Assembly: GCF_030252165.1 (NCBI RefSeq) | Contig: NZ_CP126969.1 | Location: 682,001 to 746,000, forward strand | Origin: Corynebacterium breve | Lineage (GTDB): Bacteria; Actinomycetota; Actinomycetes; Mycobacteriales; Mycobacteriaceae | DNA length: 64,000 nucleotides | Reading direction: 5' to 3' | In this document: positions 44,836 through 54,245 of the stretch, piece after piece | How the letters are laid out: the number at the start of each line of letters is the position of its first letter | How positions within the stretch are numbered: the first letter of the stretch is position 1 | Position numbers and translations under genes: made by a program | The notes under the pieces: model-generated | What the model was told of the DNA's origin: nothing | The model's input: only the letters and a program-made list of their open reading frames with translations | Database searches by the model: none

Positions 44836-45735
44836 GTGAGCGGCTTGCGTCTCATAGCGGTCCATGCCCACCCTGATGATGAATCTTCAAAGGGTGCAGC
44901 GACCATGGCGAAGTACGTTGATGAAGGCCACGAAGTCCTCGTGGTTACCTGTACTGGCGGCGAGCGTGGCTCTATTTTGAACCCCGCGATGGAGCGCCCC
45001 GGGGTCTTGGAAAACATCATCGAAGTTCGTCGTGAAGAAATGGCCCGGGCCGCAGCAGCCATCGGTGTACAACAAATCTGGCTCGGCTATGAAGACTCAG
45101 GACTTCCCGAGGGCGACCCAAAGCCACCTTTGCCCGAAGGTTGTTTCGCTTTGCAGGATCCAGTCGAGGTGACCAAGAAGCTGGTCAAGCTCTACCGTGA
45201 GTTCCGCCCGCACGTCATCATTACGTACGATGAAAACGGCGGATATCCACACCCAGACCACCTCATGGTGCACGAGATTTCGATGATGGCATGGGAAAAG
45301 TCTGGTGACCCCGAGTTTGCTCCTGAGGCTGGCGAGCCGTGGACTCCATTGAAGATGTATTACACGCACGGGTTCGTTTTGCAGCGCATGCAGCTTTTCG
45401 ACGAGCGCCTGCGCGCTGCCGGTAAGCGCAGTCCCTATGGACCGATGATTAAGCGTTGGGAGGAAAACCGTGCAGACATCATGGCGCGCGTTACCACTCA
45501 GGTGGAGTGCTCCCAGTACTTCTCCAACCGCGAGCAGGCGCTCTTGGCGCATGCGACGCAGATTGACCCGGCGGGTGCCTTTTTGGCAACATCAGTAGCA
45601 GACCAGCAGGAGCTTTGGCCAACAGAGGAGTTCGAGCTGGCTCGAACCCGGGTGTCTACGCACATGCCGGAAGACGACCTATTCGCTGGAATCAAGCTGG
45701 AGGAAGATTCAGCTGCAGCGGAAGACGAGGAGTGA
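44836..45735 (+). CDS. mca: Mycothiol S-conjugate amidase
   Basis: 299 residues from GTG 44836, with GAAGGTGG upstream. LmbE fold with zinc motifs AVHAHPDDESSKG near the start and YPHPDHLMVHE in the middle. It cleaves mycothiol conjugates of toxins to a mercapturic acid and GlcN-inositol. The length and the CTGGERGSILNP segment favour Mca over the deacetylase MshB. The frame runs further upstream, but homology begins at SGLRLIAVHAHPDD. Confidence 0.93.
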   Translation: MSGLRLIAVHAHPDDESSKGAATMAKYVDEGHEVLVVTCTGGERGSILNPAMERPGVLENIIEVRREEMARAAAAIGVQQIWLGYEDSGLPEGDPKPPLPEGCFALQDPVEVTKKLVKLYREFRPHVIITYDENGGYPHPDHLMVHEISMMAWEKSGDPEFAPEAGEPWTPLKMYYTHGFVLQRMQLFDERLRAAGKRSPYGPMIKRWEENRADIMARVTTQVECSQYFSNREQALLAHATQIDPAGAFLATSVADQQELWPTEEFELARTRVSTHMPEDDLFAGIKLEEDSAAAEDEE

Positions 45736-45742
45736 TCCGTAA

Positions 45743-46057
45743 ATGATGACGCAGACGATTCAGACCTGGGCGGCGCAAAGCCAGCTTATGGTCGTCGATG
45801 TGTTGGCACAGCAGCCGAACGACGGCCCGCTTGGCCCCGAGTTTGGTAAAGCCTCACCTATCGGGTTTCTCATTTTGGTGGGCTTGGCCGTGATCATTTT
45901 GACGGTGGGTTGGTTCTTCCACCGCCGTTACTCTCGCTTCAATCGTCGTCGCATGTTCGCCGAAGCACACGGTCTTGATGTATTTGATCAAGAAGCAGTG
46001 GACAAGGCGATGGCCGATGCCGGAGTGCTTGATCTGCGCGAAGATTCGAAGTTCTAG
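45743..46057 (+). CDS. Small membrane protein downstream of mca
   Basis: 104 residues, one helix (IGFLILVGLAVIILTVGWFF) followed by a basic stretch HRRYSRFNRRRMF and a cytoplasmic acidic C-terminus. It begins 7 bases after mca and is co-transcribed. A conserved neighbour of mca in actinobacteria as far as I recall; function unknown. Confidence 0.75.
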   Translation: MMTQTIQTWAAQSQLMVVDVLAQQPNDGPLGPEFGKASPIGFLILVGLAVIILTVGWFFHRRYSRFNRRRMFAEAHGLDVFDQEAVDKAMADAGVLDLREDSKF

Positions 46058-46101
46058 AGACTTCAGACACACTCGTTACATCTTCGTGGTACGGTGTGGG
46101 C

Positions 46102-46170
46102 ATGTTCGCACAGCGATTTTATTTTGACAAGGCTCCAGGGTCGATGACCCGGTCTTGTTTATTTGCCTGA
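46102..46170 (+). CDS. aroR: Aromatic leader peptide before aroG
   Basis: A 22-codon ORF, MFAQRFYFDKAPGSMTRSCL then FA and a TGA stop. Four Phe and one Tyr codon are present, with Phe-Tyr-Phe in a row, which marks a ribosome-stalling leader. C. glutamicum has, as I recall, a comparable leader (aroR) before its DAHP synthase gene. A terminator follows 20 bases later. It is too short for usual gene callers. Confidence 0.78.
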   Translation: MFAQRFYFDKAPGSMTRSCLFA

Positions 46171-46229
46171 CCGAACATACCTGGAGCCTAAGCAGCGCCT
46201 CCCCGAAAGGGTTGAGGAGCTGCTTTTTT
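46131..46229 (+). promoter_or_regulatory. Transcription attenuator of aroG
   Basis: GGCTCCAGG (46131-46139, inside the leader) is a perfect complement of CCTGGAGCC (46180-46188). Immediately after comes a terminator stem, AAGCAGC-CCTC / GAGG-GCTGCTT, followed by TTTTTT (46190-46229). A stalled or moving ribosome on the leader would change which pairing forms. The exact antiterminator is not resolved by eye. Confidence 0.75.
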
Positions 46230-46288
46230 GTTTCCCTCATTACTCCGCAGATTCCGAAGTTCTCAAACGACAGAAAGTAGCGCACCAC

Positions 46289-47383
46289 ATGTCCACCCCG
46301 GTATCCCTTCCACACTCGGCTTCGACCTCCAACAAGCGTGTCCGTAATTTTCACCAGGTGCCAAGCCCGCTCGAAATCCAGCAGGATCTGCCCCTTGACA
46401 AGGACAAGCTCTTGAAAGTGGAGCAAGACCGACAAGAGATCGCTGACATTTTTGCTGGCGAGGACGACCGCGTTGTCGTCGTTGTCGGGCCCTGTTCGAT
46501 CCATGACCCTGTGGCGGCCCAAGAATACGCGGATCGCTTGGCTCCACTGGCCAAGCGGCTTGACGAAGATCTAAAGATCGTGATGCGCGTGTACTTTGAA
46601 AAGCCGCGCACCACCGTCGGCTGGAAAGGCCTGATTAACGATCCCAACCTTGACGGGTCTTTCGAGGTTGAAAAGGGCCTGCGCTTGGCTAGGGAAGTGT
46701 TAACCAACGTGGTGGAAACCGGGCTGCCGGCTGGGTGTGAGTTCTTAGAACCGTCGAGCCCGCAGTACTACGCGGACGCCGTCGCGTGGGGCGCGATCGG
46801 CGCTCGCACGACAGAGTCCCAGGTGCACCGTCAGCTGGCAAGCGGAATGTCGATGCCTATTGGGTTCAAAAATGGCACTGATGGTTCGCTTCAAGTGGCG
46901 ATCGACGCAGTGGGTGCAGCAGAGCACCCGCACTTTTTCTTTGGCGTCTCCGACGACGGTGTTCCAAGCGTTGTAGAGACAGAAGGCAACCCGCACTGTC
47001 ACGTTATCTTGCGTGGTGGCACTAATGGACCAAACTTCGATGCAGCTTCCGTGGAAGGCGCTCTTTCGAAGCTTCCGGACGGCTCTCGCTTGATGATTGA
47101 TGCCTCTCACGCCAACTCCAACAAGGATCACGAACGACAGGTCGATGTTGCACGCGACGTTGCCAGCCAGATCGCCGCTGGAAACCAGGCAATTGCTGGT
47201 GTGATGTTGGAATCATTCTTGGTGGGCGGTGCGCAAAAGCTCGACCCACAGAAGTTGAAGGTTAATGGTGGTGAGGGTTTGGTGTACGGGCAGAGCGTGA
47301 CTGATGCCTGTATGGATTTCGATTCCACGATTGATCTGCTGGAAGAGTTCGCACATGCGGTACGCACTCGCAGAGGAAAGTAG
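46289..47383 (+). CDS. aroG: 3-deoxy-7-phosphoheptulonate synthase (DAHP synthase, type I)
   Basis: 364 residues from ATG 46289. It has VVVGPCSIHDPVAAQEYA, YFEKPRTTVGWKGLINDPNL and ASHANSNKDHERQ, typical of AroF/G/H. It joins PEP and erythrose 4-phosphate at the entry to the shikimate pathway. The C. glutamicum equivalent is usually called aroF. It is controlled by the upstream attenuator. uppS follows after 21 bases. Confidence 0.95.
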   Translation: MSTPVSLPHSASTSNKRVRNFHQVPSPLEIQQDLPLDKDKLLKVEQDRQEIADIFAGEDDRVVVVVGPCSIHDPVAAQEYADRLAPLAKRLDEDLKIVMRVYFEKPRTTVGWKGLINDPNLDGSFEVEKGLRLAREVLTNVVETGLPAGCEFLEPSSPQYYADAVAWGAIGARTTESQVHRQLASGMSMPIGFKNGTDGSLQVAIDAVGAAEHPHFFFGVSDDGVPSVVETEGNPHCHVILRGGTNGPNFDAASVEGALSKLPDGSRLMIDASHANSNKDHERQVDVARDVASQIAAGNQAIAGVMLESFLVGGAQKLDPQKLKVNGGEGLVYGQSVTDACMDFDSTIDLLEEFAHAVRTRRGK

Positions 47384-47404
47384 CTTCGGGCTACACTGAA
47401 GGGC

Positions 47405-48175
47405 GTGAATGTGCTCGAACGAATCCTGTATCCGCTGTATGAGGCGCGGTTGGAACGTGAGCTGCGCGGAAAGAAGCAGCCGAAGCACATTGCCGTCATG
47501 GCAGATGGTAACCGCAGGTGGGCGCGCGAGGCGGGCTTTACAGATGTCTCGCACGGCCACCGAGCAGGTGCCGACAAGATCGGGCAGCTGGTTCGGTGGT
47601 GCGCTGACACCGAGGTGGAAGTAATCACGATCTACCTTCTGTCCACTGAGAATCTCCAGCGCACCCAGGGGGAAGTCGAGCTGCTCTTCGACATTATCTC
47701 CAAGGTGATTGAGGATCTTGCCGCGGAGGAATTCACATGCAAGGTTCGCCTCGTTGGACATCTTGATTTGCTTCCCCCAGAAGTCGCAGAGCGCATGAAG
47801 TCGTCAGCAGCAGCTACCACGGAAAAGCCTGGACTCACCGTGAACATCGCTGTGGGCTACGGCGGACGCCAAGAAATCGTCGACGCGGTAAAGGATCTGC
47901 TCCACGATGCTTTGGATAAAGGCGTCTCTGCAGGGGAGCTGCCCGACGCAGTTACGGTGGAGTCGATCTCGAAACACCTATACACCTCGGGCCAGCCGGA
48001 TCCTGACCTCGTGATTCGTACTTCGGGCGAGCAACGCCTCTCCGGGTTTTTGCTGTGGCAGGCGGCTTACTCGGAGATCTGGTTCACGGATACGTATTGG
48101 CCGGCTTTCCGCAAGATCGACTTCTTGCGTGCTTTGCGTGAGTATTCCCAACGATCCAGGCGGTTTGGCAAGTAA
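47405..48175 (+). CDS. uppS: Z-prenyl diphosphate synthase (UppS family)
   Basis: 256 residues from GTG 47405. It has HIAVMADGNRRWAREAGF (catalytic Asp, diphosphate binding), YLLSTENLQR, VGYGGRQEIVDAV, and RTSGEQRLSGFLLWQAAYSEIWF. It resembles mycobacterial Rv1086, the (2Z,6E)-farnesyl diphosphate synthase, more than the long-chain decaprenyl enzyme, and supplies lipid carrier precursors. The product length is an inference from the family position. Confidence 0.9.
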   Translation: MNVLERILYPLYEARLERELRGKKQPKHIAVMADGNRRWAREAGFTDVSHGHRAGADKIGQLVRWCADTEVEVITIYLLSTENLQRTQGEVELLFDIISKVIEDLAAEEFTCKVRLVGHLDLLPPEVAERMKSSAAATTEKPGLTVNIAVGYGGRQEIVDAVKDLLHDALDKGVSAGELPDAVTVESISKHLYTSGQPDPDLVIRTSGEQRLSGFLLWQAAYSEIWFTDTYWPAFRKIDFLRALREYSQRSRRFGK

Positions 48176-48185
48176 AGTTGTCTGC

Positions 48186-48695
48186 ATGACCTCCGTGTTC
48201 TACGCAACCAATTATGGATCCGCACGCGACTACGCCGAAGAACTGGCTCAGCGACTTGGCACCACCGCCGAAGAGATCGGGGACAATGCCCCTACTGGTG
48301 ATGGTCCCCTCATCGTTTTCTCTCCAGTGCACGGCCCGTCAATCCCTGCCGTGAGCTTTGTTAAGACCCACTCGTTGGGGGAGCGCCCCGTCGCTGTGTG
48401 CGCGGTGGGCATGACGCTTATCGACGAAGCTCGCCGCAGCGATTACCTCAAGGCAGCGCTCGGCGACGAGCGTGCCGATGTTCGTCGTTTCTACCTCCCT
48501 GGGCGACTAAACTATTCCGAGCTTTCGGCAGCACACAAGGCCGTGATGTTCGGAATCATCAACAGCTTGAAGTTGAAGCCAAAGAAGTCCGCGAACGAAA
48601 AAGCAATGATCGAGAGCTACGGAAAAGACACTGATCATGTGGATTTCGCAGAGCTTGATGCAGTTGAGCAGTGGGCCCGAGACGCTGCAGCCTAA
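48186..48695 (+). CDS. Flavodoxin-domain protein
   Basis: 169 residues from ATG 48186. FMN-binding loop [20 protein letters not shown] near the start, then [15 protein letters not shown]. It is like HemG/flavodoxin-5 proteins (menaquinone-dependent protoporphyrinogen oxidase), but HemG function is not proven. It begins 10 bases after uppS and its stop overlaps that of coaA by 4 bases. Confidence 0.75.
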   Translation: MTSVFYATNYGSARDYAEELAQRLGTTAEEIGDNAPTGDGPLIVFSPVHGPSIPAVSFVKTHSLGERPVAVCAVGMTLIDEARRSDYLKAALGDERADVRRFYLPGRLNYSELSAAHKAVMFGIINSLKLKPKKSANEKAMIESYGKDTDHVDFAELDAVEQWARDAAA

Positions 48696-49618
48696 ATCTT
48701 GCGCATCCTTACTCTTTCGACAAGGTGATCGCGACCCTTGTAGAGCACGAGACTTGCTCGTACCTTGGTCGGGAGGATGTTTTCTACCAAGTTGGGCAAG
48801 TTGATGGACTGCCAGATTTCGCGCGCTTCGTGTGAAGCGAGCGCATCATCAAGGTCGGCGTAGCCGGCGAAGTGCGCGCCGGGCTCGCGGAAAGCAGTCT
48901 GGCGCAGCTTGAGAAAACGTTCGATATACCAATGCTCGATGTCAGTAGTGCGCGCATCGACATATACCGAGAAATCGAAGAGGTCGCTGACCATCAGAGT
49001 CGGCCCGGTTTGCAAGACATTGAGGCCCTCGAGGATCAAAATGTCAGGTTTCTCGATGAGTTGGTATTCGTCGGGAAGCACGTCGTAGGCGGTGTGTGAA
49101 TAGACAGGTGCTTTTACAGAAGGTTTTCCGGACTTGACGTCGGTGACAAAGCGAAGCAATGCGCGACGATCGTAGGATTCAGGAAAACCCTTGCGTGACA
49201 TCAGTCGGCGTCGTTCGAGTTCCTCGGTGGGGAGAAGGAAACCGTCAGTGGTCACAAGATCCACGCGTGGGTGGGACTCCCAACGCTGGAGCAGAACCTG
49301 GAGGAGACGGGCGGTTGTTGATTTGCCCACGGCAACCGAACCTGCAACACCGATGACGAACGGGACATGGCCGGGGTTATCGCCTAAGAAAGTTTCCGTC
49401 GCTTCAGTGAGCCCTTGGCGCGCGGAGACCTGTAGATGTATCAAACGCGACAAGGGGAGGTAAATATCGGAAACCTCGTCCATGTCGATGTTCTCACCGA
49501 CACCACGGAGTGTTTCCAGCTCGGAGGCGGTAAGCACCTGGGGCATGGTGGCGCGGAGATCTCGCCACGCATCGCGGTCGAAATCGAGGTATGGGCTTGA
49601 GTCGGTACTGCGGGCCAT
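48692..49618 (-). CDS. coaA: Pantothenate kinase type I
   Basis: 308 residues from ATG 49618. Walker [44 protein letters not shown], and VILEGLN-like [11 protein letters not shown]. It makes 4'-phosphopantothenate, the first step to coenzyme A. A palindrome stands directly upstream of the start. Confidence 0.95.
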   Translation of the reverse strand: MARSTDSSPYLDFDRDAWRDLRATMPQVLTASELETLRGVGENIDMDEVSDIYLPLSRLIHLQVSARQGLTEATETFLGDNPGHVPFVIGVAGSVAVGKSTTARLLQVLLQRWESHPRVDLVTTDGFLLPTEELERRRLMSRKGFPESYDRRALLRFVTDVKSGKPSVKAPVYSHTAYDVLPDEYQLIEKPDILILEGLNVLQTGPTLMVSDLFDFSVYVDARTTDIEHWYIERFLKLRQTAFREPGAHFAGYADLDDALASHEAREIWQSINLPNLVENILPTKVRASLVLYKGRDHLVERVRMRKI

Positions 49619-49619
49619 G

Positions 49620-49636
49620 GGTGCAATTGTTGCACC
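49620..49636. promoter_or_regulatory. Palindrome GGTGCAA-TTG-TTGCACC between coaA and glyA
   Basis: A perfect 7-base inverted repeat with a TTG centre, one base from the coaA start codon and about 100 bases before glyA. It could be an operator at the divergent promoter region or a hairpin in the coaA leader covering its ribosome binding region. Confidence 0.5.
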
Positions 49637-49736
49637 TTTCGCAATTAAAGCGAGCTTAGGCCCAGTTAACAAAGGTGTATGTCGTAAGATCATCCTGGTA
49701 ATCCCGAAAATTCCTGAAAGGTGCCTAGAGGTTTCT

Positions 49737-51026
49737 ATGTCGGATAATGTCCTCTACCAAGAACTCGCCCAGCTGGACCCTGAGGTCCATGCTCAAATTG
49801 TCGGCGAGCTCACCCGCCAGCGGACCACTCTCGAAATGATTGCGTCCGAAAACTTTGTGCCACGTGCCGTCCTCCAGGCGCAGGGTTCGGTTCTGACCAA
49901 CAAATACGCCGAAGGCTACCCGGGCAAGCGTTACTACGGTGGCTGCGAGAACGTTGACGTCATTGAGAACCTCGCTATTGACCGCGCTAAGGTGCTGTTC
50001 GACGCTGAATACGCCAATGTTCAGCCGCACTCTGGCGCTCAGGCAAACGCTGCAGTCTTGCACGCGTTGGCTCGTCCGGGCGACACCATCATGGGTCTGT
50101 CCTTGGCCCACGGTGGCCACCTCACTCACGGAATGAAGGCAAACTTCTCGGGCCGCCTTTACAACGTTGTGGCCTATGAAGTTGATCCAGAGACCATGCG
50201 CATCGACATGGACAAGGTCCGCGAGATCGCGCTTGAGGCGAGACCAAAGGTTCTCATCGCTGGCTGGTCCGCGTACCCACGCACCCTGGATTTCGAAGCT
50301 TTCCGTTCTATTGCCGATGAAGTCGGAGCGATCCTGTGGACCGATATGGCTCACTTCGCAGGTCTGGTGGCTGCTGGACTGCACCCATCTCCTGTGCCAC
50401 ACGCTGACGTTGTGTCCACCACGATTCACAAGACCATCGGCGGCCCTCGCTCCGGCATGATCTTGGCCAAGGAAGAGCACGGTAAGAAGCTCAACTCCGC
50501 GGTGTTCCCTGGCCAGCAGGGTGGACCTCTCATGCACGCTGTGGCAGCAAAGGCGGTTGCGCTCAAGGTCGCGGCTTCTGAGGAATTCAAGAACCGCCAG
50601 GAACGTACTCTTGAGGGCGCCCGCATCCTTGCCGAGCGACTGACCGCGGACGACTGCAAGGCTGCAGGCGTGGACGTTTTGACCGGTGGCACTGATGTTC
50701 ACTTGGTTCTGGCTGACCTGCGCAACTCTGAGATGGACGGCCAGCAGGCGGAGGACCTCTTGCACGAGGTTGGCATCACCGTAAACCGCAACTCCGTTCC
50801 TTTCGATCCACGTCCACCAGCCGTTTCTTCTGGCCTGCGTATCGGCACTCCTGCGCTTGCTACCCGCGGCTTCGATGCAGCTGCGTTCACAGAAACTGCC
50901 GACATCATCGGTACTGCACTCGCGGCCGGCAAGAACGCTGATGTAGCTGCACTTCGTCAGCGTGTGACCAAGCTCGCTGAGCAGTACCCACTGTACGAGG
51001 GGCTTGAAGACTGGAAGATGCTCTAA
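49737..51026 (+). CDS. glyA: Serine hydroxymethyltransferase
   Basis: 429 residues. It has [43 protein letters not shown], and the PLP-lysine motif [16 protein letters not shown]. It interconverts serine and glycine and charges tetrahydrofolate with a C1 unit. ATG 49737 has AGAGG upstream. Confidence 0.97.
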   Translation: MSDNVLYQELAQLDPEVHAQIVGELTRQRTTLEMIASENFVPRAVLQAQGSVLTNKYAEGYPGKRYYGGCENVDVIENLAIDRAKVLFDAEYANVQPHSGAQANAAVLHALARPGDTIMGLSLAHGGHLTHGMKANFSGRLYNVVAYEVDPETMRIDMDKVREIALEARPKVLIAGWSAYPRTLDFEAFRSIADEVGAILWTDMAHFAGLVAAGLHPSPVPHADVVSTTIHKTIGGPRSGMILAKEEHGKKLNSAVFPGQQGGPLMHAVAAKAVALKVAASEEFKNRQERTLEGARILAERLTADDCKAAGVDVLTGGTDVHLVLADLRNSEMDGQQAEDLLHEVGITVNRNSVPFDPRPPAVSSGLRIGTPALATRGFDAAAFTETADIIGTALAAGKNADVAALRQRVTKLAEQYPLYEGLEDWKML

Positions 51027-51051
51027 CACTTCAGCTTCCGAGTGCTTTGAC

Positions 51052-51086
51052 GCGCGCCGCAGATCAAGTTGTGATCTGTGGCGCGC
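51052..51086 (+). terminator. Terminator of glyA
   Basis: GCGCGCCGCAGATCA pairs with TGATCTGTGGCGCGC around a short AGTTG loop (one G.T pair), followed by TTCGTCGT. The stem is strong but the T-run is weak. Confidence 0.65.
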
Positions 51087-51164
51087 TTCGTCGTCAAGTG
51101 CGAACTTGCCTCATTACCGTGTCGGAAATTCGAAAGAGATGATCAAACGGGCTAGATTGTTGCC

Positions 51165-52412
51165 ATGACCAATCTAGAACTCAACCTTGCTGAGCACATC
51201 TGGTGGCAGGTCTATCCCTTGGGAGCAACAGGCGCTCCCATTCGAAACCGACCGTCAGATGGTTCAGACGCAGGCCACCGAATCTTGCGCCTTGTGAACT
51301 GGCTGGACTACGCCGCAGAGCTCGGTGTAACCGGTTTACTTCTTGGGCCGGTATTCGAATCCACGGCCCATGGCTACGACACCCTAGATCACTTCGCCAT
51401 CGATTCCCGCTTGGGAACTGAAGGTGACATGCAGGTGCTTATCGACGAAGCCCGTGCCCGCGGCATCGATGTCGTCTTCGACGGCGTATTCAACCACGTT
51501 TGTGTGCACCATGATTTTGTAAAGTATGGCGGACCCGTAAAGCGAAACGGTGACGGCCAACTCGCAGATTGGGAGGGGGACGGCACCCTTGCTGAACTCG
51601 ACCACGACGATCCCCGAACCGTCGATTTTGTCGTTGATGTAATGAACTTCTGGCTCGATCGAGGAATCGCCGGCTGGCGCCTCGATGTGGCGTACGACGT
51701 TCCCACGTGGTTCTGGCAGCAGGTAACTGACCGCGTTCGTGAACGCCATCCCAATGCCTACTTCCTTGGCGAGATGATTCACGGCGATTACGCACAGTTT
51801 GCACACGATGCAAAGCTTGACACCATGACGCAATACGAAGTCTGGCACGCCGTGTGGAACTCTGTGGCGCAGCACAATTTTTGGGAACTGGATCATGCTC
51901 TACAACGTCATCAGGAGTTTTCTTCCCGCAACTTGATGCAAACATTCGTGGGCAACCATGATGTTTCGCGTATCGCCAGCACAACGGGTGATGCGGGCGC
52001 AGCCTTGGCGGCGGTCGTATTGCTAACGATTCCTGGTTTGCCGTCCATTTACTACGGGGATGAGCAAGCATTCCGCGGCGAGAAAGGAGAAGGCTGGGAA
52101 GCAGACGATGCTCTCCGGCCTGAGCTGCCAGACTACCCGGACCAGCTTTTCGGCTTCGGGCACTGGATGTTTAAGCTTTACCGCGAACTTATTCATCTGA
52201 GAAAGACCAACCCATGGATCGCCACGGCGGATGTATGCATCAGCCATTTCGTTGATCAACAAATCGCGTACCACGTCTCAACCAATGGCCATGATCTGCG
52301 GGTGAAGCTGCAACTGCGCGACCAGGCGACAAAAGTAAAGCTCCACCTTGATGGGGAGCTTTACTTGAAGCGAGAGTTCTACAATGCCGAAGCGAAGGCA
52401 GTTGCAGTCTAA
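51165..52412 (+). CDS. GH13 alpha-amylase-family enzyme
   Basis: 415 residues. It has VYPLGA at the start, DGVFNHVCVHH (region I), GWRLDVAYDVP with the nucleophile Asp (II), FLGEMIHGD with the acid/base Glu (III), and FVGNHDVSR (IV). No signal peptide, so cytoplasmic. The substrate may be maltodextrins, trehalose or sucrose; undetermined. Its stop overlaps that of the DUF5997 gene by 4 bases. Confidence 0.88.
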   Translation: MTNLELNLAEHIWWQVYPLGATGAPIRNRPSDGSDAGHRILRLVNWLDYAAELGVTGLLLGPVFESTAHGYDTLDHFAIDSRLGTEGDMQVLIDEARARGIDVVFDGVFNHVCVHHDFVKYGGPVKRNGDGQLADWEGDGTLAELDHDDPRTVDFVVDVMNFWLDRGIAGWRLDVAYDVPTWFWQQVTDRVRERHPNAYFLGEMIHGDYAQFAHDAKLDTMTQYEVWHAVWNSVAQHNFWELDHALQRHQEFSSRNLMQTFVGNHDVSRIASTTGDAGAALAAVVLLTIPGLPSIYYGDEQAFRGEKGEGWEADDALRPELPDYPDQLFGFGHWMFKLYRELIHLRKTNPWIATADVCISHFVDQQIAYHVSTNGHDLRVKLQLRDQATKVKLHLDGELYLKREFYNAEAKAVAV

Positions 52413-52789
52413 GACTCGGCGGAGTCTTTTCCTTCGCGGCTTTCGGCCAATTCAGTGCGGGCCGTGCTGAGCCACTCCGGCTGATTAGCTAGCAGCTCCT
52501 TGATTTCGGCAGTGGTCAGTGGCTTGTCCATGTCATTGCGCTTCAATGCGGTGATGGAGATCCCAAGCTTGCGGGCAACTTCAGGGCGTGGGTGCGGGCC
52601 GTTGAGTCGTAGCTCAGTCAGCCACTCAGGCGGGTTGTCTTGCAGATCGCGCAACTGCCCGTGGGTCACGGCGCCGTCCTGGAATTCCTGCGGGGTTGCA
52701 GGTAGGTAGATGCCAAGTTTCTTTGCTGCTGTCGCAGGCTTCATCGCCCGGCCGGATGGCTCATTGTCGAAGTTTAATTCTTCACTCAT
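52409..52789 (-). CDS. DUF5997 protein
   Basis: 126 residues from ATG 52789. It shows two similar halves: LGIYLPATPQEFQDG...LQDNPPEWLTELR and LGISITALKRNDMDKPLTTAEIKELLANQPEWLSTAR, matching DUF5997. A HTH-like segment is possible. It is divergent from a LysR-effector-domain gene with just 24 bases between start codons, a pairing seen in other actinobacteria. Confidence 0.8.
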   Translation of the reverse strand: MSEELNFDNEPSGRAMKPATAAKKLGIYLPATPQEFQDGAVTHGQLRDLQDNPPEWLTELRLNGPHPRPEVARKLGISITALKRNDMDKPLTTAEIKELLANQPEWLSTARTELAESREGKDSAES

Positions 52790-52813
52790 AGTGTCGACGG
52801 TAGCATTTAACCC

Positions 52814-53455
52814 ATGTTGACCCTCGCGTTTGTCACCGGAACTGAGCCGACCAAATGGTTCAGGCGCTTTCAGCGCTCCACCACTCACGGCCTTTCTTCG
52901 TTCGATTCCGATGACGCGTTCCAGGATCTCGTCGATAAGCGGTGTGACCTTGCTTTGACGAGGCTGCCAGATGCACGAATCACCGAAGAATTCCATGTTG
53001 TGCGGCTTTACGACGAAGAACCGGGCGTGGCAGTGCCCAAGGAATCCGTGTATGCCGAGGTGGGCGAGGCGGTGGAGATGCACGATGTTGTCGATGAACA
53101 CGTAAATTTCGATGGCGGGACGATCGCGGATTTGCGTGCTGCCTTGCAGGTGGTCGCTGCGAACGTCGGCGTGGCGTTTGCGCCGAAGCCCCTGCTGAAG
53201 GTGTTGTCGAAGAAGCAAGTTGTGCCGTTGACCTTAAAAAATGGGCCACAGGAACAAACAACGATCGCTCTGGTATGGCGGAAAACTGACGACGACGATG
53301 CGATTCAGGATTTTGTGGGAATCGCCAAGGGGAGGACTGCTAACTCGTCGCGTGTGGCCGCGCCGAAGCGCAATGCGAAGGAGAAGCGCTTGGCCAAGGA
53401 GGCGCGTCGGGGAGGTAAACAACCCCTAAAGAGGGGGCAACGTCGAGGTCGCTAA
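52814..53455 (+). CDS. LysR-type effector-binding domain protein without HTH
   Basis: 213 residues. It starts directly in a periplasmic-binding-like fold (LTLAFVTGTEPTKWF, then CDLALTRLP...VVRLYDEEPGVAVPKES) and has no DNA-binding helix-turn-helix. The last ~40 residues are very basic (KRNAKEKRLAKEARRGGKQ). It could work with the divergent DUF5997 product, which might provide the DNA-binding part; that is a guess. Confidence 0.78.
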   Translation: MLTLAFVTGTEPTKWFRRFQRSTTHGLSSFDSDDAFQDLVDKRCDLALTRLPDARITEEFHVVRLYDEEPGVAVPKESVYAEVGEAVEMHDVVDEHVNFDGGTIADLRAALQVVAANVGVAFAPKPLLKVLSKKQVVPLTLKNGPQEQTTIALVWRKTDDDDAIQDFVGIAKGRTANSSRVAAPKRNAKEKRLAKEARRGGKQPLKRGQRRGR

Positions 53456-53550
53456 GCGGTATCTTAGATAATTGAAATCGTATTGAAAAGGTAGCGACGG
53501 TACGGACATGTTCGAATATCGCCGTCACTGAGTGAAAAGGACCATCCATC

Positions 53551-54129
53551 ATGAAGCGCACATTGGTTGCTCTCGTATCTGTTGTGGCTTTAGCAGGAGG
53601 ACTTTCCGCCTGCGGTTCTGAGCCAACTGATACTCCGTCAGAATCAACCGCGGAAACTAGCGCGGATACCAACGCGGATACCAACGCGGAATCTGCAGCG
53701 ACGTCCGCCACCGAGTCGGCATCGCAGGAGAGCGGTGCTGAAGCCACCGACGGCGAGGTTAGCGAGTCAGTCGAACTGAAGACCGCTGATGGCACTGTGA
53801 CCCTGGTGCCTGCAGATTTCAAGGCTGCGATCGATGAGGTTGTCGGCGAGTGGGGTGACCCAGAGACGATCCAGCAAGATGCCCACGGTGCGTTGGCATC
53901 CTTCAAGGAGGGGAACCTTCTCGCTTGGGCACAGGAATCTGGTGCGGCCCCGCTGGTGGGCAAGATCGCTGAAACGTGGGCCAACGACGGTGGATTGAAC
54001 AACACCATCGGTCTGCCGACCGGGCCTGAAGAGGAGATCGACGGAGGATGGACCCAGACGTTTACCAACGGCGTGATCAACTGGGTACAAAATAATGGCA
54101 AGTGGGAAGCAGAGATCGAACAAAACTAA
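53551..54129 (+). CDS. LGFP-repeat lipoprotein
   Basis: 192 residues. Signal peptide with lipobox LSAC at about residue 21, then a Ser/Thr/Ala/Glu linker with a 12-base tandem repeat (53662-53685), then a folded domain with the LGFP-type motif IGLPTGPEEEIDGGWTQTF followed by NGVINW. LGFP modules are thought to help anchor proteins to the corynebacterial cell wall (as in PS1/Cop1). Likely exported and lipid-anchored. Confidence 0.82.
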   Translation: MKRTLVALVSVVALAGGLSACGSEPTDTPSESTAETSADTNADTNAESAATSATESASQESGAEATDGEVSESVELKTADGTVTLVPADFKAAIDEVVGEWGDPETIQQDAHGALASFKEGNLLAWAQESGAAPLVGKIAETWANDGGLNNTIGLPTGPEEEIDGGWTQTFTNGVINWVQNNGKWEAEIEQN

Positions 54130-54245
54130 CTCTGTCCCACAGGTTGAGACCTGGTCACCTGAAGTTCATCTTCCAACAATGTAATTTAAACCTTGCTCCC
54201 TTAGCGTCGGTGTTGTCCGGAAAACAAAGCTAGGGGAGCAACCTG

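Noticed and set aside
49725..51029. 434-codon frame opposite glyA
   Set aside because: Shadow frame of the highly conserved glyA; composition is typical of antisense.
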